Assembly (NCBI GenBank): GCA_964542475.1 | Contig: CAZIUL010000020.1 | Span: 1 to 64,000 of the forward strand | Reading direction: 5' to 3' | DNA from: CAZIUL01 sp964542475 | GTDB taxonomy: Bacteria; Planctomycetota; B15-G4; CAYZWU01 | DNA: 64,000 nucleotides | Shown: in pieces, positions 15,876 to 24,297 of the stretch | Numbering within the stretch: position 1 is the first letter of the stretch | Layout of the letters: every line of letters begins with the position of its first letter | Notes under the pieces: model-generated | Database searches by the model: none | Told to the model about the DNA's origin: nothing | Seen by the model: only the letters and a program-made list of their open reading frames with translations | Translations under genes and position numbers: made by a program

Positions 15876-17561
15876 CTATTCGGGTCCTAAAACATTGCTT
15901 TCGAGATGTCTCGCAAGCCTGATGGAAAGCGCGACCATGGTATAGGTAGGGTTGGCGCACCCGCTAGTCGGGAAGACCGATCCGCCGGCCATGTAGACGT
16001 TGTCCACATCGTGAAGGCGGCAGTCCCTGTTCACCACTGATTCGCGCGGGTCAATGCCCATCCGCGTGGTGCCCATGTGATGCGAGGCATCCAGGTCGAT
16101 GGGCCAGCTCTTTTCCTCGCGCAGGTTTGATACCATGTGCCCGAAGCTGTTTTGCGACAGCTCATCCTTGAGAACATCATGCAGCGCTATCATCGAACGC
16201 TTGTCCAGCTCCGTGCACTCGTGCCGCACCACGGGGAGGGGCCGGCCGTAAACATCGTTCTCGCCGCCCAGCATCACCCGGTTCTCCGGCCGCGGCTCCA
16301 TCTCCATGAAGTTCCTGAGCCTGATCGTTTTTATCCTGGGCGCGCTCCTTGCAACAAGCCTGAAATACAGGTATCTCAGGACCTGTGGAAAGTTGATAAA
16401 AACCGTGATAAAAAGCATTACCCATGCGTAAACGGTCTTCCTCTCGTTCTGCAGCTCGGTGTCATCCCCGGTTTCGGAATAGTCCCTCAAGGAGACAAGT
16501 TTCCCCTGCTTCGACTTCTTCCAGCGGCTCATCAGAAACCGGCACTGTTTCGCCAGAAAAACCAGGGCTTCGACGCCTCTGTTGTCCGACCACGGAAAAA
16601 GCGGCTCGAAACGCAGGTAAGAGTTGAGCACACCTTTTTCCTTTTGGACCTTTTGGTCGAGCTTGAGTCCCGCATAGCCCGCGTAACCCTGATACATGCA
16701 ACCGAAGTAGTAGGGAAGCTCTTTTATGGGCTGGTTCAGCCTGATAATGCCATAGTAGTTTTTCGGGTGGTTCATGAAGTAGCGGCCGACACAGCCGTGC
16801 CCGTTGCCGAGCCCCTGCTCGCACAGGTCGTTAGAATTCAGGAGGATCCTCGCGTTTTCGATGCCGCCGGTCGCCAGGATATAAACCCGGGCTTTCACCT
16901 CGAAAGTCCGCCCGGCACTCGTCCTGATGATACCCGAATCAGCCCTTTGCCCGCTCTTGTCGCATTGAATGCGGATCAGGGTTGCATCGAGGTAGAGGTC
17001 GAGCGGCGCCTGCTTCGATTCGAAAATGTGCTTGTACTCGCTGCCGAAGTTCTGCGGCTCCTGGGCGGACATGAACACCTTCTCCGTCACCTCATTCCAC
17101 GAGAGCTGCAAATCGCCCTTTTTCTTGACCGGATTCAGCCCCCCGGACAGGAAAAGGCTGAGAGGAGGGAACCGGTAACGTTTTGAAGCCGCCTCGTAGA
17201 ACGGCAGGAGCTCATCGCGCGAAATCGGCCAGCCCTCCACCCCGCCGGTCCCGACCGAAGGCCTCGGTTTCATCTCCGCCTCGTCCAGGGGGCTGGAAAG
17301 CGCCGACCATGTGGTGGAGGCTCCGCCGAGGACGCGCTCGCGTGAGTACTCCTTTATGCGGATACCTTCGCTTTCAACCTTTCGGAGCCCATCACCGTGC
17401 TTCGTGGGTTTCAGGCCCCCGCTTTCAAGAACACATATCCTTATACCAGAGTCCCTGAGCTCGTTCGCCACGGTCATACCTGACGGACCCGACCCCACGA
17501 TCACGAGGTCATATTCAGGCAGTGTGGTGTTTTTCGAACTGTTGAGATCTGAAATCATCAT
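15876..17561 (-). CDS. GMC-family FAD-dependent oxidoreductase
   Basis: N-terminal FAD-binding motif YDLVIVGSGPSGMTVANEL with GxGxxG and the acidic end LESGG. A second GMC signature around residue 290 reads LATGGIENARILL. The C-terminal substrate-domain motif ASHHMGTTRMG is followed by NVYMAGGSVFPTSGCANPT, as in gluconate/fructose dehydrogenase-like flavoproteins. Oxidises an alcohol or sugar hydroxyl; there is no signal peptide. The ATG at 17561 (or 17558), preceded by GGGATGG, is preferred to the longer open frame, which would overlap the FG-GAP gene and is low-complexity. It lies between the FG-GAP lipoprotein and a Rossmann protein on the same strand. Confidence 0.85.
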   Translation of the reverse strand: MMISDLNSSKNTTLPEYDLVIVGSGPSGMTVANELRDSGIRICVLESGGLKPTKHGDGLRKVESEGIRIKEYSRERVLGGASTTWSALSSPLDEAEMKPRPSVGTGGVEGWPISRDELLPFYEAASKRYRFPPLSLFLSGGLNPVKKKGDLQLSWNEVTEKVFMSAQEPQNFGSEYKHIFESKQAPLDLYLDATLIRIQCDKSGQRADSGIIRTSAGRTFEVKARVYILATGGIENARILLNSNDLCEQGLGNGHGCVGRYFMNHPKNYYGIIRLNQPIKELPYYFGCMYQGYAGYAGLKLDQKVQKEKGVLNSYLRFEPLFPWSDNRGVEALVFLAKQCRFLMSRWKKSKQGKLVSLRDYSETGDDTELQNERKTVYAWVMLFITVFINFPQVLRYLYFRLVARSAPRIKTIRLRNFMEMEPRPENRVMLGGENDVYGRPLPVVRHECTELDKRSMIALHDVLKDELSQNSFGHMVSNLREEKSWPIDLDASHHMGTTRMGIDPRESVVNRDCRLHDVDNVYMAGGSVFPTSGCANPTYTMVALSIRLARHLESNVLGPE

Positions 17562-17607
17562 GCCATCCCGTATTCGAACACGAACGCGCAAGCAAAGCGG
17601 TTCATCA

Positions 17608-18966
17608 TCAGTTGATGTCGTTGTCGTTGTTGCCGTTGTTTTTGTTGAGAACGATCTGTAACGTGGGCACGACCGGTTCCGGAGGCGGTCTTGCACCGGC
17701 TGTCTCGCCGAGTACATCCAGGTCTCCGTCTCCATCCATGTCTACCAGTGTAAGGTGATGGAGCGCTGCAAGGTCAGAGCGCACCCTGCATTCGGCCCAG
17801 ACACGCCCGCCGTTTCTATCGGTTTTGCCCGCGAAGATCACAAGTGTCCCGTCCCTGTCGTTCCAGGAGGGGTTATCCACGCTCCCGGGCGTCTTTCGCC
17901 AGTTCATCGCTCCGGTGACCACATCAAGCACATCGTTGCCGTCCAGGTCCGCCACCCCAAGGTTTTCGGGATCCTGCTCCACGGTGCCGAGCACCTTTGC
18001 CCGCCCCCTGATCTCGGCGCCCGGCCCGGTCCTGTTGAACCAGATCCCTATTCTGGACGAACCCACGCGGTGCGAGTGCCCCTCCGAGAAAACGAGGTCC
18101 GCGTCTTTGTCACCATCCATGTCAGTAGCCACGATGTTCGACGGGGAAAAGTTCGTTGTCCAGGAAAAACCGGTCCAGGCCTCATCCAGCTTTCCTTTCG
18201 GGTTCAGCCAGACCGTTCTGTACTGAACAATGTCATTGAAACCGTCCCCATCGATGTCAGCCGCGCACAAACCGAAATCCACAGGCCGCACAAACCCATC
18301 CGGGCCCGTGATCGGAACCCTGCGCCATATCGCGCGCGTCCCCTGGTTTTCGAGCTTGTAAACAGCCAGCCAATCGTTCTCCCTGTCCGTGCTTTCGATA
18401 TAAGCGGCTCCGCGCGGAGCAATGATCTCGGGCACACCGTCGTTGTCCAGGTCCGAGGCAACAATGTCGTGCAGGAAGTTTCCTGGAACGGGATCGAGAA
18501 CGAAGCGCTCCCATTCGTCCGCTCTGACACCCGGATTCTTCCACCAGAACAGAAGGCCGGGCATGGTCCTGTTGTCCGCACCTCCCCCGCCTGCTGAAAC
18601 CAGGTCCGGCAGTCCGTCCAGGTCCATGTCCAGCACGAGCAGTCCGTTCGCGCACCCTTCGCAATCGATTGTATGGCGGCAAAAGCACAGGCCTTTGTTC
18701 TCCCGCTCCAGCCAGAAAACCATGTCAGGCCCGACTGCGGCGATATCCAGGTCGTCATCGAGGTCAAGATCGCATGCGCTCACAGCGCCGGGCAATGACC
18801 AGGTGCGCGAATCCAGCACCACTACAGAATCCCCATTCCACGCGCCCTCGAGGAAAACAACCGAATCAGGCGGCTCGATCCCCGGGCCGCACCCCACAGC
18901 TTGCGCCAGGAGCAAGATGACCGGAAAAACCAGCCTGAAGGTTTCCAGCGTCATACGGTAAAACAC
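17608..18966 (-). CDS. FG-GAP/VCBS repeat lipoprotein
   Basis: Signal peptide with lipobox (AQAVGC). The mature part contains repeated calcium-loop motifs of the FG-GAP/integrin-propeller type: DLDLDDDLDIAAVG, DMDLDGLPDLVSAG, DLDNDGVPEIIAP, DIDGDGFNDIVQY, DMDGDKDADLVFSE, DLDGNDVLDVVTGA and DMDGDGDLDVLGE. Seven such loops fit a seven-bladed propeller. It ends in an Asn-rich tail (KNNGNNDNDIN). The start is a GTG with GGAG 6 nt upstream. Probably a surface or periplasmic Ca-binding protein. It is the first gene of a three-gene minus-strand set with the GMC oxidoreductase and Rossmann protein. Confidence 0.85.
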   Translation of the reverse strand: MFYRMTLETFRLVFPVILLLAQAVGCGPGIEPPDSVVFLEGAWNGDSVVVLDSRTWSLPGAVSACDLDLDDDLDIAAVGPDMVFWLERENKGLCFCRHTIDCEGCANGLLVLDMDLDGLPDLVSAGGGGADNRTMPGLLFWWKNPGVRADEWERFVLDPVPGNFLHDIVASDLDNDGVPEIIAPRGAAYIESTDRENDWLAVYKLENQGTRAIWRRVPITGPDGFVRPVDFGLCAADIDGDGFNDIVQYRTVWLNPKGKLDEAWTGFSWTTNFSPSNIVATDMDGDKDADLVFSEGHSHRVGSSRIGIWFNRTGPGAEIRGRAKVLGTVEQDPENLGVADLDGNDVLDVVTGAMNWRKTPGSVDNPSWNDRDGTLVIFAGKTDRNGGRVWAECRVRSDLAALHHLTLVDMDGDGDLDVLGETAGARPPPEPVVPTLQIVLNKNNGNNDNDIN

Positions 18967-19069
18967 GATTCACTCCAGGCATCGCTTCACATTACGATCA
19001 GATAACATTCCAATATCACTCTATCAGCCCTGCTGTTTGTTTTCGGGCGCTTTTTGACTTCTGCTGTCC

Positions 19070-19247
19070 TAACCCGCATATTTCATCCTCTTCTGCTGCG
19101 GCACCGTAACCTGCACTGTGGCTGCGTTTCATGCCAGGAGACGATCCTCAACCTGTAAGAACAGGCCTGCGGTCGTCTCCTGACATGCGCCTTGCCACAT
19201 CACAGTTTACGGCACCTCGCGACGAAGAGTATGAAATAAGCGGGCTA
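19070..19247. repeat. family A palindromic element, copy A3 (full length, 178 bp)
   Basis: Starts TAACCCGCATATTTCATCC and ends AGTATGAAATAAGCGGGCTA. Internal pair TGCCAGGAGACGATC / GACCGCAGG...CGTCTCCTG as in A2, but in the opposite orientation. It lies between the divergent FG-GAP and GH38 genes. The flanks (18967-19069 and 19248-19357) are A/T-rich and show no gene. Confidence 0.92.
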
Positions 19248-19357
19248 ATAATAGATTTTGTTGGCCGGTATTTAATGGCAAATCTGCAGGCAATAGTGTC
19301 ATTTCTTATGCTTATCAAGAAAGGTCTTGACCTCTTTTTTAACACGGAGCATCAGCA

Positions 19358-21919
19358 GTGAAAAAACACCGAGTACACCTGATCTGCAACGCGCACCTCG
19401 ATCCTGTGTGGCAGTGGCGCTGGGAGGAGGGATGCGCGGAAGCAATGGCAACCTTCCAGACCGCTGCCGACCTGCTCGATGAACACCCGGACCTGATCTT
19501 CAATCACAACGAGGCGCTGCTATACAGGTGGGTCGAAAAATACGATCCGCGGCTTTTCCTGCGGATCCGGGAGCTCGTTAAACAGGAGCGCTGGCACATC
19601 AGCGGCGGCTGGTTCCTGCAGCCGGACGCGAACCTGCCGGGCGTCGAATCGTACTTCCGCCACATCCGGGAAGGGAGGCTTTACTTCCTCGACCGCTTCG
19701 GCGTGACACCGCGGGTGGCTTACAACTTCGACTCGTTCGGCCACTGCTGGGGTCTTCCGCAGGTGCTTCGGCTCTGCGGGTACGACATGTACATCCACAT
19801 GCGGCCGGGAAGGGACGGGCTCGACCTTCCATCCGAGCTGTACCAGTGGGAAGGGGCGGACGGAACGAGGATCCCCGCGCTCAGGATCGAGGTCGGCCTT
19901 TACCACACCGAGCGCGACAACATCGAGGACCGCCTCAGGCAAGGCGTTGAGGCCGCCCTGAAACAGGGAAGGGATGTGCCGGTTTTCTGGGGGCTCGGAA
20001 ACCACGGCGGAGGCCCCACCAGGGAAGACCTGAAAAAGATCGATGAGTTCATGGGCAATGAAAAGCGCGTCTCGATAATCCACAGCACGCCGGAGTCGCT
20101 GTGCGAGGCCCTTGCTGTGCACGCCCGTGTGGCGCCGATCAAAAAAGGAGACCTGCAACGCGCTTTCACAGGGTGCTACACATCGCTTTCGCGCTTGAAG
20201 CGAAGAGCGCGTAAAAGCCTGGGCCGCCTGAAACAGGCTGAGGCCATGGCTGCGGCGGCATGGTGGGCCGAAGGCGCGGATTATCCGGATGAGAGCATTG
20301 AACAGGCATGGAGGGACCACCTTTTCAACGATTTTCACGATATCCTGCCCGGAACATGCATCCAGCCCGCTGAGCAGGATTCGCTCGACATATACGGAAA
20401 GGCTGCCGAATGTGCGCGGAACCTGCGTCTGGGCGCCATTGCATCGCTCACCCGCGGACCGGGGAGGCAGGGCTCTGCGCTTCCCGTAACCGTGATGAAC
20501 ACCTCCCCGTCGACAAGGCTCGTACCTGTTGAAGTGGAGTTCATGGCTGACTACCGGCCGTATTGGAAAGGCGACTGGAGAATGAGCCTCCGGACACCCT
20601 CCGGAAAAAAGCCGCTTTTTCAGGAGGAAAAACCGGAGTCCCTCCTACCGTTCAACGACTGGCGCCGAAAGGTCTGTTTCATGGCTGATCTGCCGGGGCT
20701 GGGCATCGCGCACTACCTGCTTGAAGCCCATGAAAAAAAAGCTGAAGCATCAATGCCCGGACAGGCGGCAGGACGAGCGGATGCCGCTCCGCTTGATGAG
20801 GACACGCCGGTCTGCTGCTCGACCGACCCATCGACCGGACTGATCACCGGGATGCGCACAAGCACCGGAAAAGAGTGCGTATCAGGACCTCTGCTCCAAC
20901 CTGTCGTGGTCCTGGATCACGGCGATTCATGGGGTACCGGGCTGGACAGGTACAACGAAGAGGCCGGCCGGTTCGAGGCAATGAAGGGCTCTGTGAAAAC
21001 CGTTCAGCGCGGCCCGGTAAGGAGCATCATCGAATCTGTCCACACCTACGGATCGAGCAGGATCGTCATGCACACGATCACCTACACCATGTGGCCTGTT
21101 GTAGAGCTCCGTTTCCGCGTTCTCTGGAACGAGGCATCGAAAAGGCTGAAGCTCGGTATCCCGACGGTGTTTTCGGACGGGACTCTCGATTGCGAGATCC
21201 CCGGAGGTGTAATAACCAGACCTGCTGACGGACGGGAACATGTTCACGGCCGCTGGATGATAATTGGGGAAAAAAACGGAACAGCAGCGCTCGGCATCGT
21301 GAACTCCGGACAGCACGGAATCGATTTCCAGCAAGGCCGCGCGCACCTGTCTGTCCTCAGGGGCCCTGCTTACTGCCACGAGCAAGGGCTGGATTTGACA
21401 GACCGTGAGGTAAAACATATGGATCAAGGCGTTCACCAGTTCCGCCTCCTTGCCGTTGCTGGAGAAGCGGGAGAGCTCGCTGTAAAGCTGCCGGGGCTTG
21501 CCGACTGGCTCGACGCACCCCCCATTGCAATCGCACACCTGCCCGCGGGCAAGCTGTTCGACCCCCCACAACCCAAAGGGTCAAGCGTTCGGCAGGCAAG
21601 GCTGTTCCCAGGTGAACTGCTTTCACTGTCGCCTGGAAACGTGCGCATGACCGCTTTCAAGCGTTCACAGGACAAAAAGGGACTCACCATCAGGCTGCAG
21701 GAATCCGCGGGAAAGAAATGCAATGCACGCATTCTTTTAAGAAAAAAGGGACAAGAAGAGGGAGCAGATTACCCGAAAGATATAAAAGACAGATATGACC
21801 GGATCAACAGCGACTCGGTCATCGATGCGCAGATGATCTTTAACCCTTTTGAAATCAAAACGTTACGCCTTAACCGTTCCGGAAGTTGGCATGAGACCGA
21901 CCCGGTTCTAGAATTGTGA
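19358..21919 (+). CDS. glycoside hydrolase family 38 alpha-mannosidase
   Basis: The 853-aa protein opens with the GH38 zinc-site motif HLICNAHLDPVWQWRWEEG (His13, Asp15). It has the catalytic nucleophile in YNFDSFGHCWG (Asp125) and the late zinc ligand region NDFHDILPGTC near residue 332. These are the hallmarks of class II alpha-mannosidases, which cleave alpha-mannosides with retention. There is no signal peptide, so it acts in the cytoplasm on imported oligosaccharides. The start is GTG with GGAG upstream. A possible 51-codon gene overlaps its stop by GTGA. Confidence 0.93.
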   Translation: MKKHRVHLICNAHLDPVWQWRWEEGCAEAMATFQTAADLLDEHPDLIFNHNEALLYRWVEKYDPRLFLRIRELVKQERWHISGGWFLQPDANLPGVESYFRHIREGRLYFLDRFGVTPRVAYNFDSFGHCWGLPQVLRLCGYDMYIHMRPGRDGLDLPSELYQWEGADGTRIPALRIEVGLYHTERDNIEDRLRQGVEAALKQGRDVPVFWGLGNHGGGPTREDLKKIDEFMGNEKRVSIIHSTPESLCEALAVHARVAPIKKGDLQRAFTGCYTSLSRLKRRARKSLGRLKQAEAMAAAAWWAEGADYPDESIEQAWRDHLFNDFHDILPGTCIQPAEQDSLDIYGKAAECARNLRLGAIASLTRGPGRQGSALPVTVMNTSPSTRLVPVEVEFMADYRPYWKGDWRMSLRTPSGKKPLFQEEKPESLLPFNDWRRKVCFMADLPGLGIAHYLLEAHEKKAEASMPGQAAGRADAAPLDEDTPVCCSTDPSTGLITGMRTSTGKECVSGPLLQPVVVLDHGDSWGTGLDRYNEEAGRFEAMKGSVKTVQRGPVRSIIESVHTYGSSRIVMHTITYTMWPVVELRFRVLWNEASKRLKLGIPTVFSDGTLDCEIPGGVITRPADGREHVHGRWMIIGEKNGTAALGIVNSGQHGIDFQQGRAHLSVLRGPAYCHEQGLDLTDREVKHMDQGVHQFRLLAVAGEAGELAVKLPGLADWLDAPPIAIAHLPAGKLFDPPQPKGSSVRQARLFPGELLSLSPGNVRMTAFKRSQDKKGLTIRLQESAGKKCNARILLRKKGQEEGADYPKDIKDRYDRINSDSVIDAQMIFNPFEIKTLRLNRSGSWHETDPVLEL

Positions 21920-22071
21920 ACAGGCAACAGAACCGTTTTGACCCGGAGTACGTCAAAAAAATGTATGTGTTCTCAGGCATGAACTCCATTGAATACATCA
22001 AGTTTGTGGTATTATCGAAACTCGATAGAAAGCCTGAACACAAGCACACGTTTAAACCTACACGGGTATAA
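21916..22071 (+). CDS. possible small protein, 51 aa, coupled to the mannosidase gene
   Basis: A GTG overlaps the TGA of the mannosidase gene (GTGA) and opens an uninterrupted frame of 51 codons: begins MNRQQNRFDPEYVKKMYVFS, contains SGMNSIEYIKFVVLSKLDRK, ends HKHTFKPTRV. The composition is protein-like and charged, but more A/T-rich than its neighbours, and no family is recognised. Alternatively it is chance or the remnant of a longer gene. The 60 bases after it include AATAAGCGGGTGA, which looks like a stray family A terminus. Confidence 0.35.
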   Translation: MNRQQNRFDPEYVKKMYVFSGMNSIEYIKFVVLSKLDRKPEHKHTFKPTRV

Positions 22072-22130
22072 CAGCTTAAAAATAAGCGGGTGAACCGGTT
22101 CTTAACCTAACGCCGGGACAGGACATCAGA

Positions 22131-22649
22131 TTGAACAACCATCGCACATCTTCGAACGGGTTGTACGACTTAATCGTCAGCCACGGGTTCGCTTGCGACT
22201 CCATGCTGAAGGGGCTCGCCCGCTGGCTCCGGGCCGCGGGTTATGATGCGTGGTGGTCGTATAACATCGATGATGCCGAGCTGATCCGCTTCGCAAAAGA
22301 AGAAAAACGAGTCCTGGTCACCAGCGACTCGGGCATTATGAAAACCCTCGCTGCATCTAACGGCGAGTTCCCCTCGCTTTTCATCCCCAGGGAAATGAAC
22401 GTGCCGGAGCAGGTAAAGCACGTGTTCACCGAGTTCGAACTTAACCGCCTTCAGCCGCGCTGCATGAAGTGCGGCGGTCATCTCGCATGGATTCCCAAGG
22501 CATCGGTCAGAGAAGAAGCGCCATCCAAAACCTACTGCTGGCTCGATGATTTCTACAGGTGCCTGCGTTGCGGCCAGCTCTTCTGGAAAGGCACACACTG
22601 GATCAAGATCCAGGACCGCCTCCGCGACGTGGTTCCGTTCACGTCCTAG
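22131..22649 (+). CDS. Mut7-C RNase-domain protein with zinc ribbon
   Basis: 172 aa with the Mut7-C (DUF82) pattern: FACDSMLKGLARWLRAAGYD, then VLVTSDSGIM with the acidic active-site residues of a PIN-like nuclease, followed by a zinc ribbon (CMKCGGHL ... CLRCGQLFWKGTHW). Members are predicted ribonucleases. No ATG fits the conserved N-terminus. The best start is a TTG at 22131 with AGGACA upstream. The stop codon TAG is the first triplet of repeat A4. Confidence 0.85.
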   Translation: MNNHRTSSNGLYDLIVSHGFACDSMLKGLARWLRAAGYDAWWSYNIDDAELIRFAKEEKRVLVTSDSGIMKTLAASNGEFPSLFIPREMNVPEQVKHVFTEFELNRLQPRCMKCGGHLAWIPKASVREEAPSKTYCWLDDFYRCLRCGQLFWKGTHWIKIQDRLRDVVPFTS

Positions 22650-22824
22650 CCCGCATGTTTCATACTCATCGTAGCGAGGCGCTGTAAACTGTGTTGTGGC
22701 AAGGCGCATGGCAGGAGACGACCGCAGGCCTGTTCCTACAGGTTGAGGATCGTCTCCTGGTATGAAACGCAGCATGAACGCAGTTTACGGTGCCGCAGCA
22801 GATGAGGATGAAAAATGCGGGCCA
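22647..22824. repeat. family A palindromic element, copy A4 (full length, 178 bp)
   Basis: Starts TAGCCCGCATGTTTCATACTC and ends GATGAGGATGAAAAATGCGGGCCA. Centre GCAGGAGACGACCGCAGGCC ... GAGGATCGTCTCCTGG as in A2. The left terminal TAG is the stop codon of the Mut7-C gene. The right end has lost its TA (CA instead). Confidence 0.92.
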
Positions 22825-22875
22825 GGTCAGTCCTCTTCCTCCGCATCCTCCTTGTCCACCGTGGTTCTCTTTCCT

Positions 22876-23670
22876 TTACTCTTTTTCGTGAGGAATCCTC
22901 GCAATCAAAGAAGGGATGAAATCCAGGTAGTCGCATGATGCCAGGTGGTAGCTGACCCCCTTGCGCACTCCAAGAAACGAACATCCCGGAGAAGGCACGG
23001 CTTTATGCAGATGGCCGAACACGCAGTGGTGGATGCCTGCTTCTTCCATCAGGCGTGAAGCTCTCGTCTCTTCGAAATCGATGGAAATGGGAGGAAAATG
23101 GACCATTGCTATCCTCAGCTCCGCCCTTGAATTCATGTCCGCAAGAGCCATTTTCAGCCGGTTGAGCTCCCGTGTAAAGATCTTTTCATCCCTTTCCGGA
23201 TCTTGCATTACAGGCGGTTTTTCACCTTTTGCGCGCGAAGCAGGCGGCAGATCCAGATCCTCTCTTTGAGGAAGGCCCAGCCCCGGCATCCGGATATCTT
23301 CCCACAGCCTCGTTCCAGCGATGGCCACACCATCGATGAAGAGCGCGTCGTGATGAAGGGCAAACACGTTGTCAGGCAGCGCGGACCTGACCTTTGCGAC
23401 AGAGCTCCACCAGTAGTCGTGGTTGCCGCGAACCAGCACTTTCCTGCCTGGTAGGCCGGCGATGTACTCGATGTCTGGACGGGCATTGTCGAGCTTCATG
23501 GCCCACGATATATCACCCGCAATGAGAAGTATGTCTTTGTCTCCCACGACCTCTTTTGAGCGCTGTTCGATTTTCCGCTCGTGGTCGTTCCAGTACCTTC
23601 CAAAGGCCGACATGCTTTTCCCGGGCACTCCCGCTGAAAGATGCAGGTCTGAAATCGCGAAAATATTCAT
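22876..23670 (-). CDS. calcineurin-like metallophosphoesterase
   Basis: All family metal-site motifs are present: ISDLHLS at the N-terminus, IAGDISWA, VRGNHDYWW, MVHFPP and FGHLHKA. A 264-aa cytoplasmic phosphoesterase of the type common in Clostridia and other bacteria; substrate unknown. The catalytic fold ends at YLDFIPSLIA; only a short tail RIPHEKE follows before TAA. A neighbouring frame continues with a protein-like basic/acidic tail, and a one-base change in the T5 run at 22882-22886 would join the two (see findings). Confidence 0.9.
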   Translation of the reverse strand: MNIFAISDLHLSAGVPGKSMSAFGRYWNDHERKIEQRSKEVVGDKDILLIAGDISWAMKLDNARPDIEYIAGLPGRKVLVRGNHDYWWSSVAKVRSALPDNVFALHHDALFIDGVAIAGTRLWEDIRMPGLGLPQREDLDLPPASRAKGEKPPVMQDPERDEKIFTRELNRLKMALADMNSRAELRIAMVHFPPISIDFEETRASRLMEEAGIHHCVFGHLHKAVPSPGCSFLGVRKGVSYHLASCDYLDFIPSLIARIPHEKE

Positions 23671-23699
23671 GATCGAATATCAACGAAGCAGCAAAGGGA

Positions 23700-24020
23700 T
23701 CAATCCCAGAAATCGCTCCGGTCCTCCGACTCTTCCTCGTTGTCCTTGTTTTTCGCTTTATCCCGGGCATCCTTGAACAGGCTGTCGAGCCCTTTTTTTC
23801 TGCCCGACACCTTTTTCATGGCATCCGCAAAAGTCGAATCGCCCTTTCCCTTTTTGTCGGCGACCTTGCCAAGCGCGTCGTCGAAACCGCCGGGATCCGG
23901 TTTGTCGTCTTCACCGCGCTTGTCCGCTTCGAAATGGCGTATGATCTTGCCGTTTCTTGCATCGATGATGATGATGCCGTTGCACACGGGACAATGGACC
24001 TTGAACTCCAGGACTGTCAT
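23700..24020 (-). CDS. small CPxC protein, 106 aa, unknown function
   Basis: N-terminal MTVLEFKVHCPVCNGIIIIDARNGKIIRH has a single CPVC pair in a short beta-rich segment, like half of a zinc ribbon, with the rest highly charged (KRGEDDKPDPGG, KNKDNEEESEDRSDFWD). AGGAGG lies upstream of the ATG. The C-terminal charged region is likely disordered. The gene lies 29 bp downstream of the metallophosphoesterase start, on the same strand, so the two can be transcribed together. Function not recognised. Confidence 0.75.
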   Translation of the reverse strand: MTVLEFKVHCPVCNGIIIIDARNGKIIRHFEADKRGEDDKPDPGGFDDALGKVADKKGKGDSTFADAMKKVSGRKKGLDSLFKDARDKAKNKDNEEESEDRSDFWD

Positions 24021-24035
24021 ATAAGCACCCTCCTG

Positions 24036-24229
24036 TTAACCTTAATGCGTCAAAAGCTTCGGCATAAAACGCTTCGCTTGGCCGATAGCACGCCATCTAC
24101 AACATAAAACCAATTTTCCGTCTCCTCACATAAGATGCACTTAAGTTCCGGGACAAAAAACCGATTTTATGCTGTAGCTGATGCACTCTTGGCCATTTCT
24201 GCTCGAAGCTTTTGACGCATTAAGGTTAA
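24036..24229. repeat. family B element, copy B1 (194 bp, 26-bp perfect inverted termini)
   Basis: The left end starts TTAACCTTAATGCGTCAAAA and the right end is its exact complement; the match runs 26 bp (24036-24061 with 24204-24229). Inside is an imperfect pair (CTACAACATAAAACCAAT / ACCGATTTTATGCTGTAG). It has no coding capacity. The outer 13 bp recur at both ends of B2. It runs directly into the partial family A copy A5. Confidence 0.9.
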
Positions 24230-24297
24230 GCCGCACATTTCACTCTCATATGCTGCGGCATCGTAAACTGCCGACGCGCATTTTTCCAGGAGATCAT
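24227..24297. repeat. family A half copy, A5
   Basis: TAAGCCGCACATTTCACTCTC...GCTGCGGCATCGTAAACTG and CCAGGAGATCATC match the left half of A3 with scattered changes; the right half is absent. The last bases supply the TGA stop of the minus-strand trkH gene. Confidence 0.75.

Noticed and set aside
17562..17735. N-terminal extension of the GMC oxidoreductase
   Set aside because: Would overlap the end of the FG-GAP gene and is low-complexity (Thr/Arg runs); the flavin motif starts normally from the ATG at 17561.
22736..22984. 82-codon frame across repeat A4 and the phosphoesterase end
   Set aside because: Runs through the repeat in a third frame; it is not the charged tail discussed above and has no start signal.
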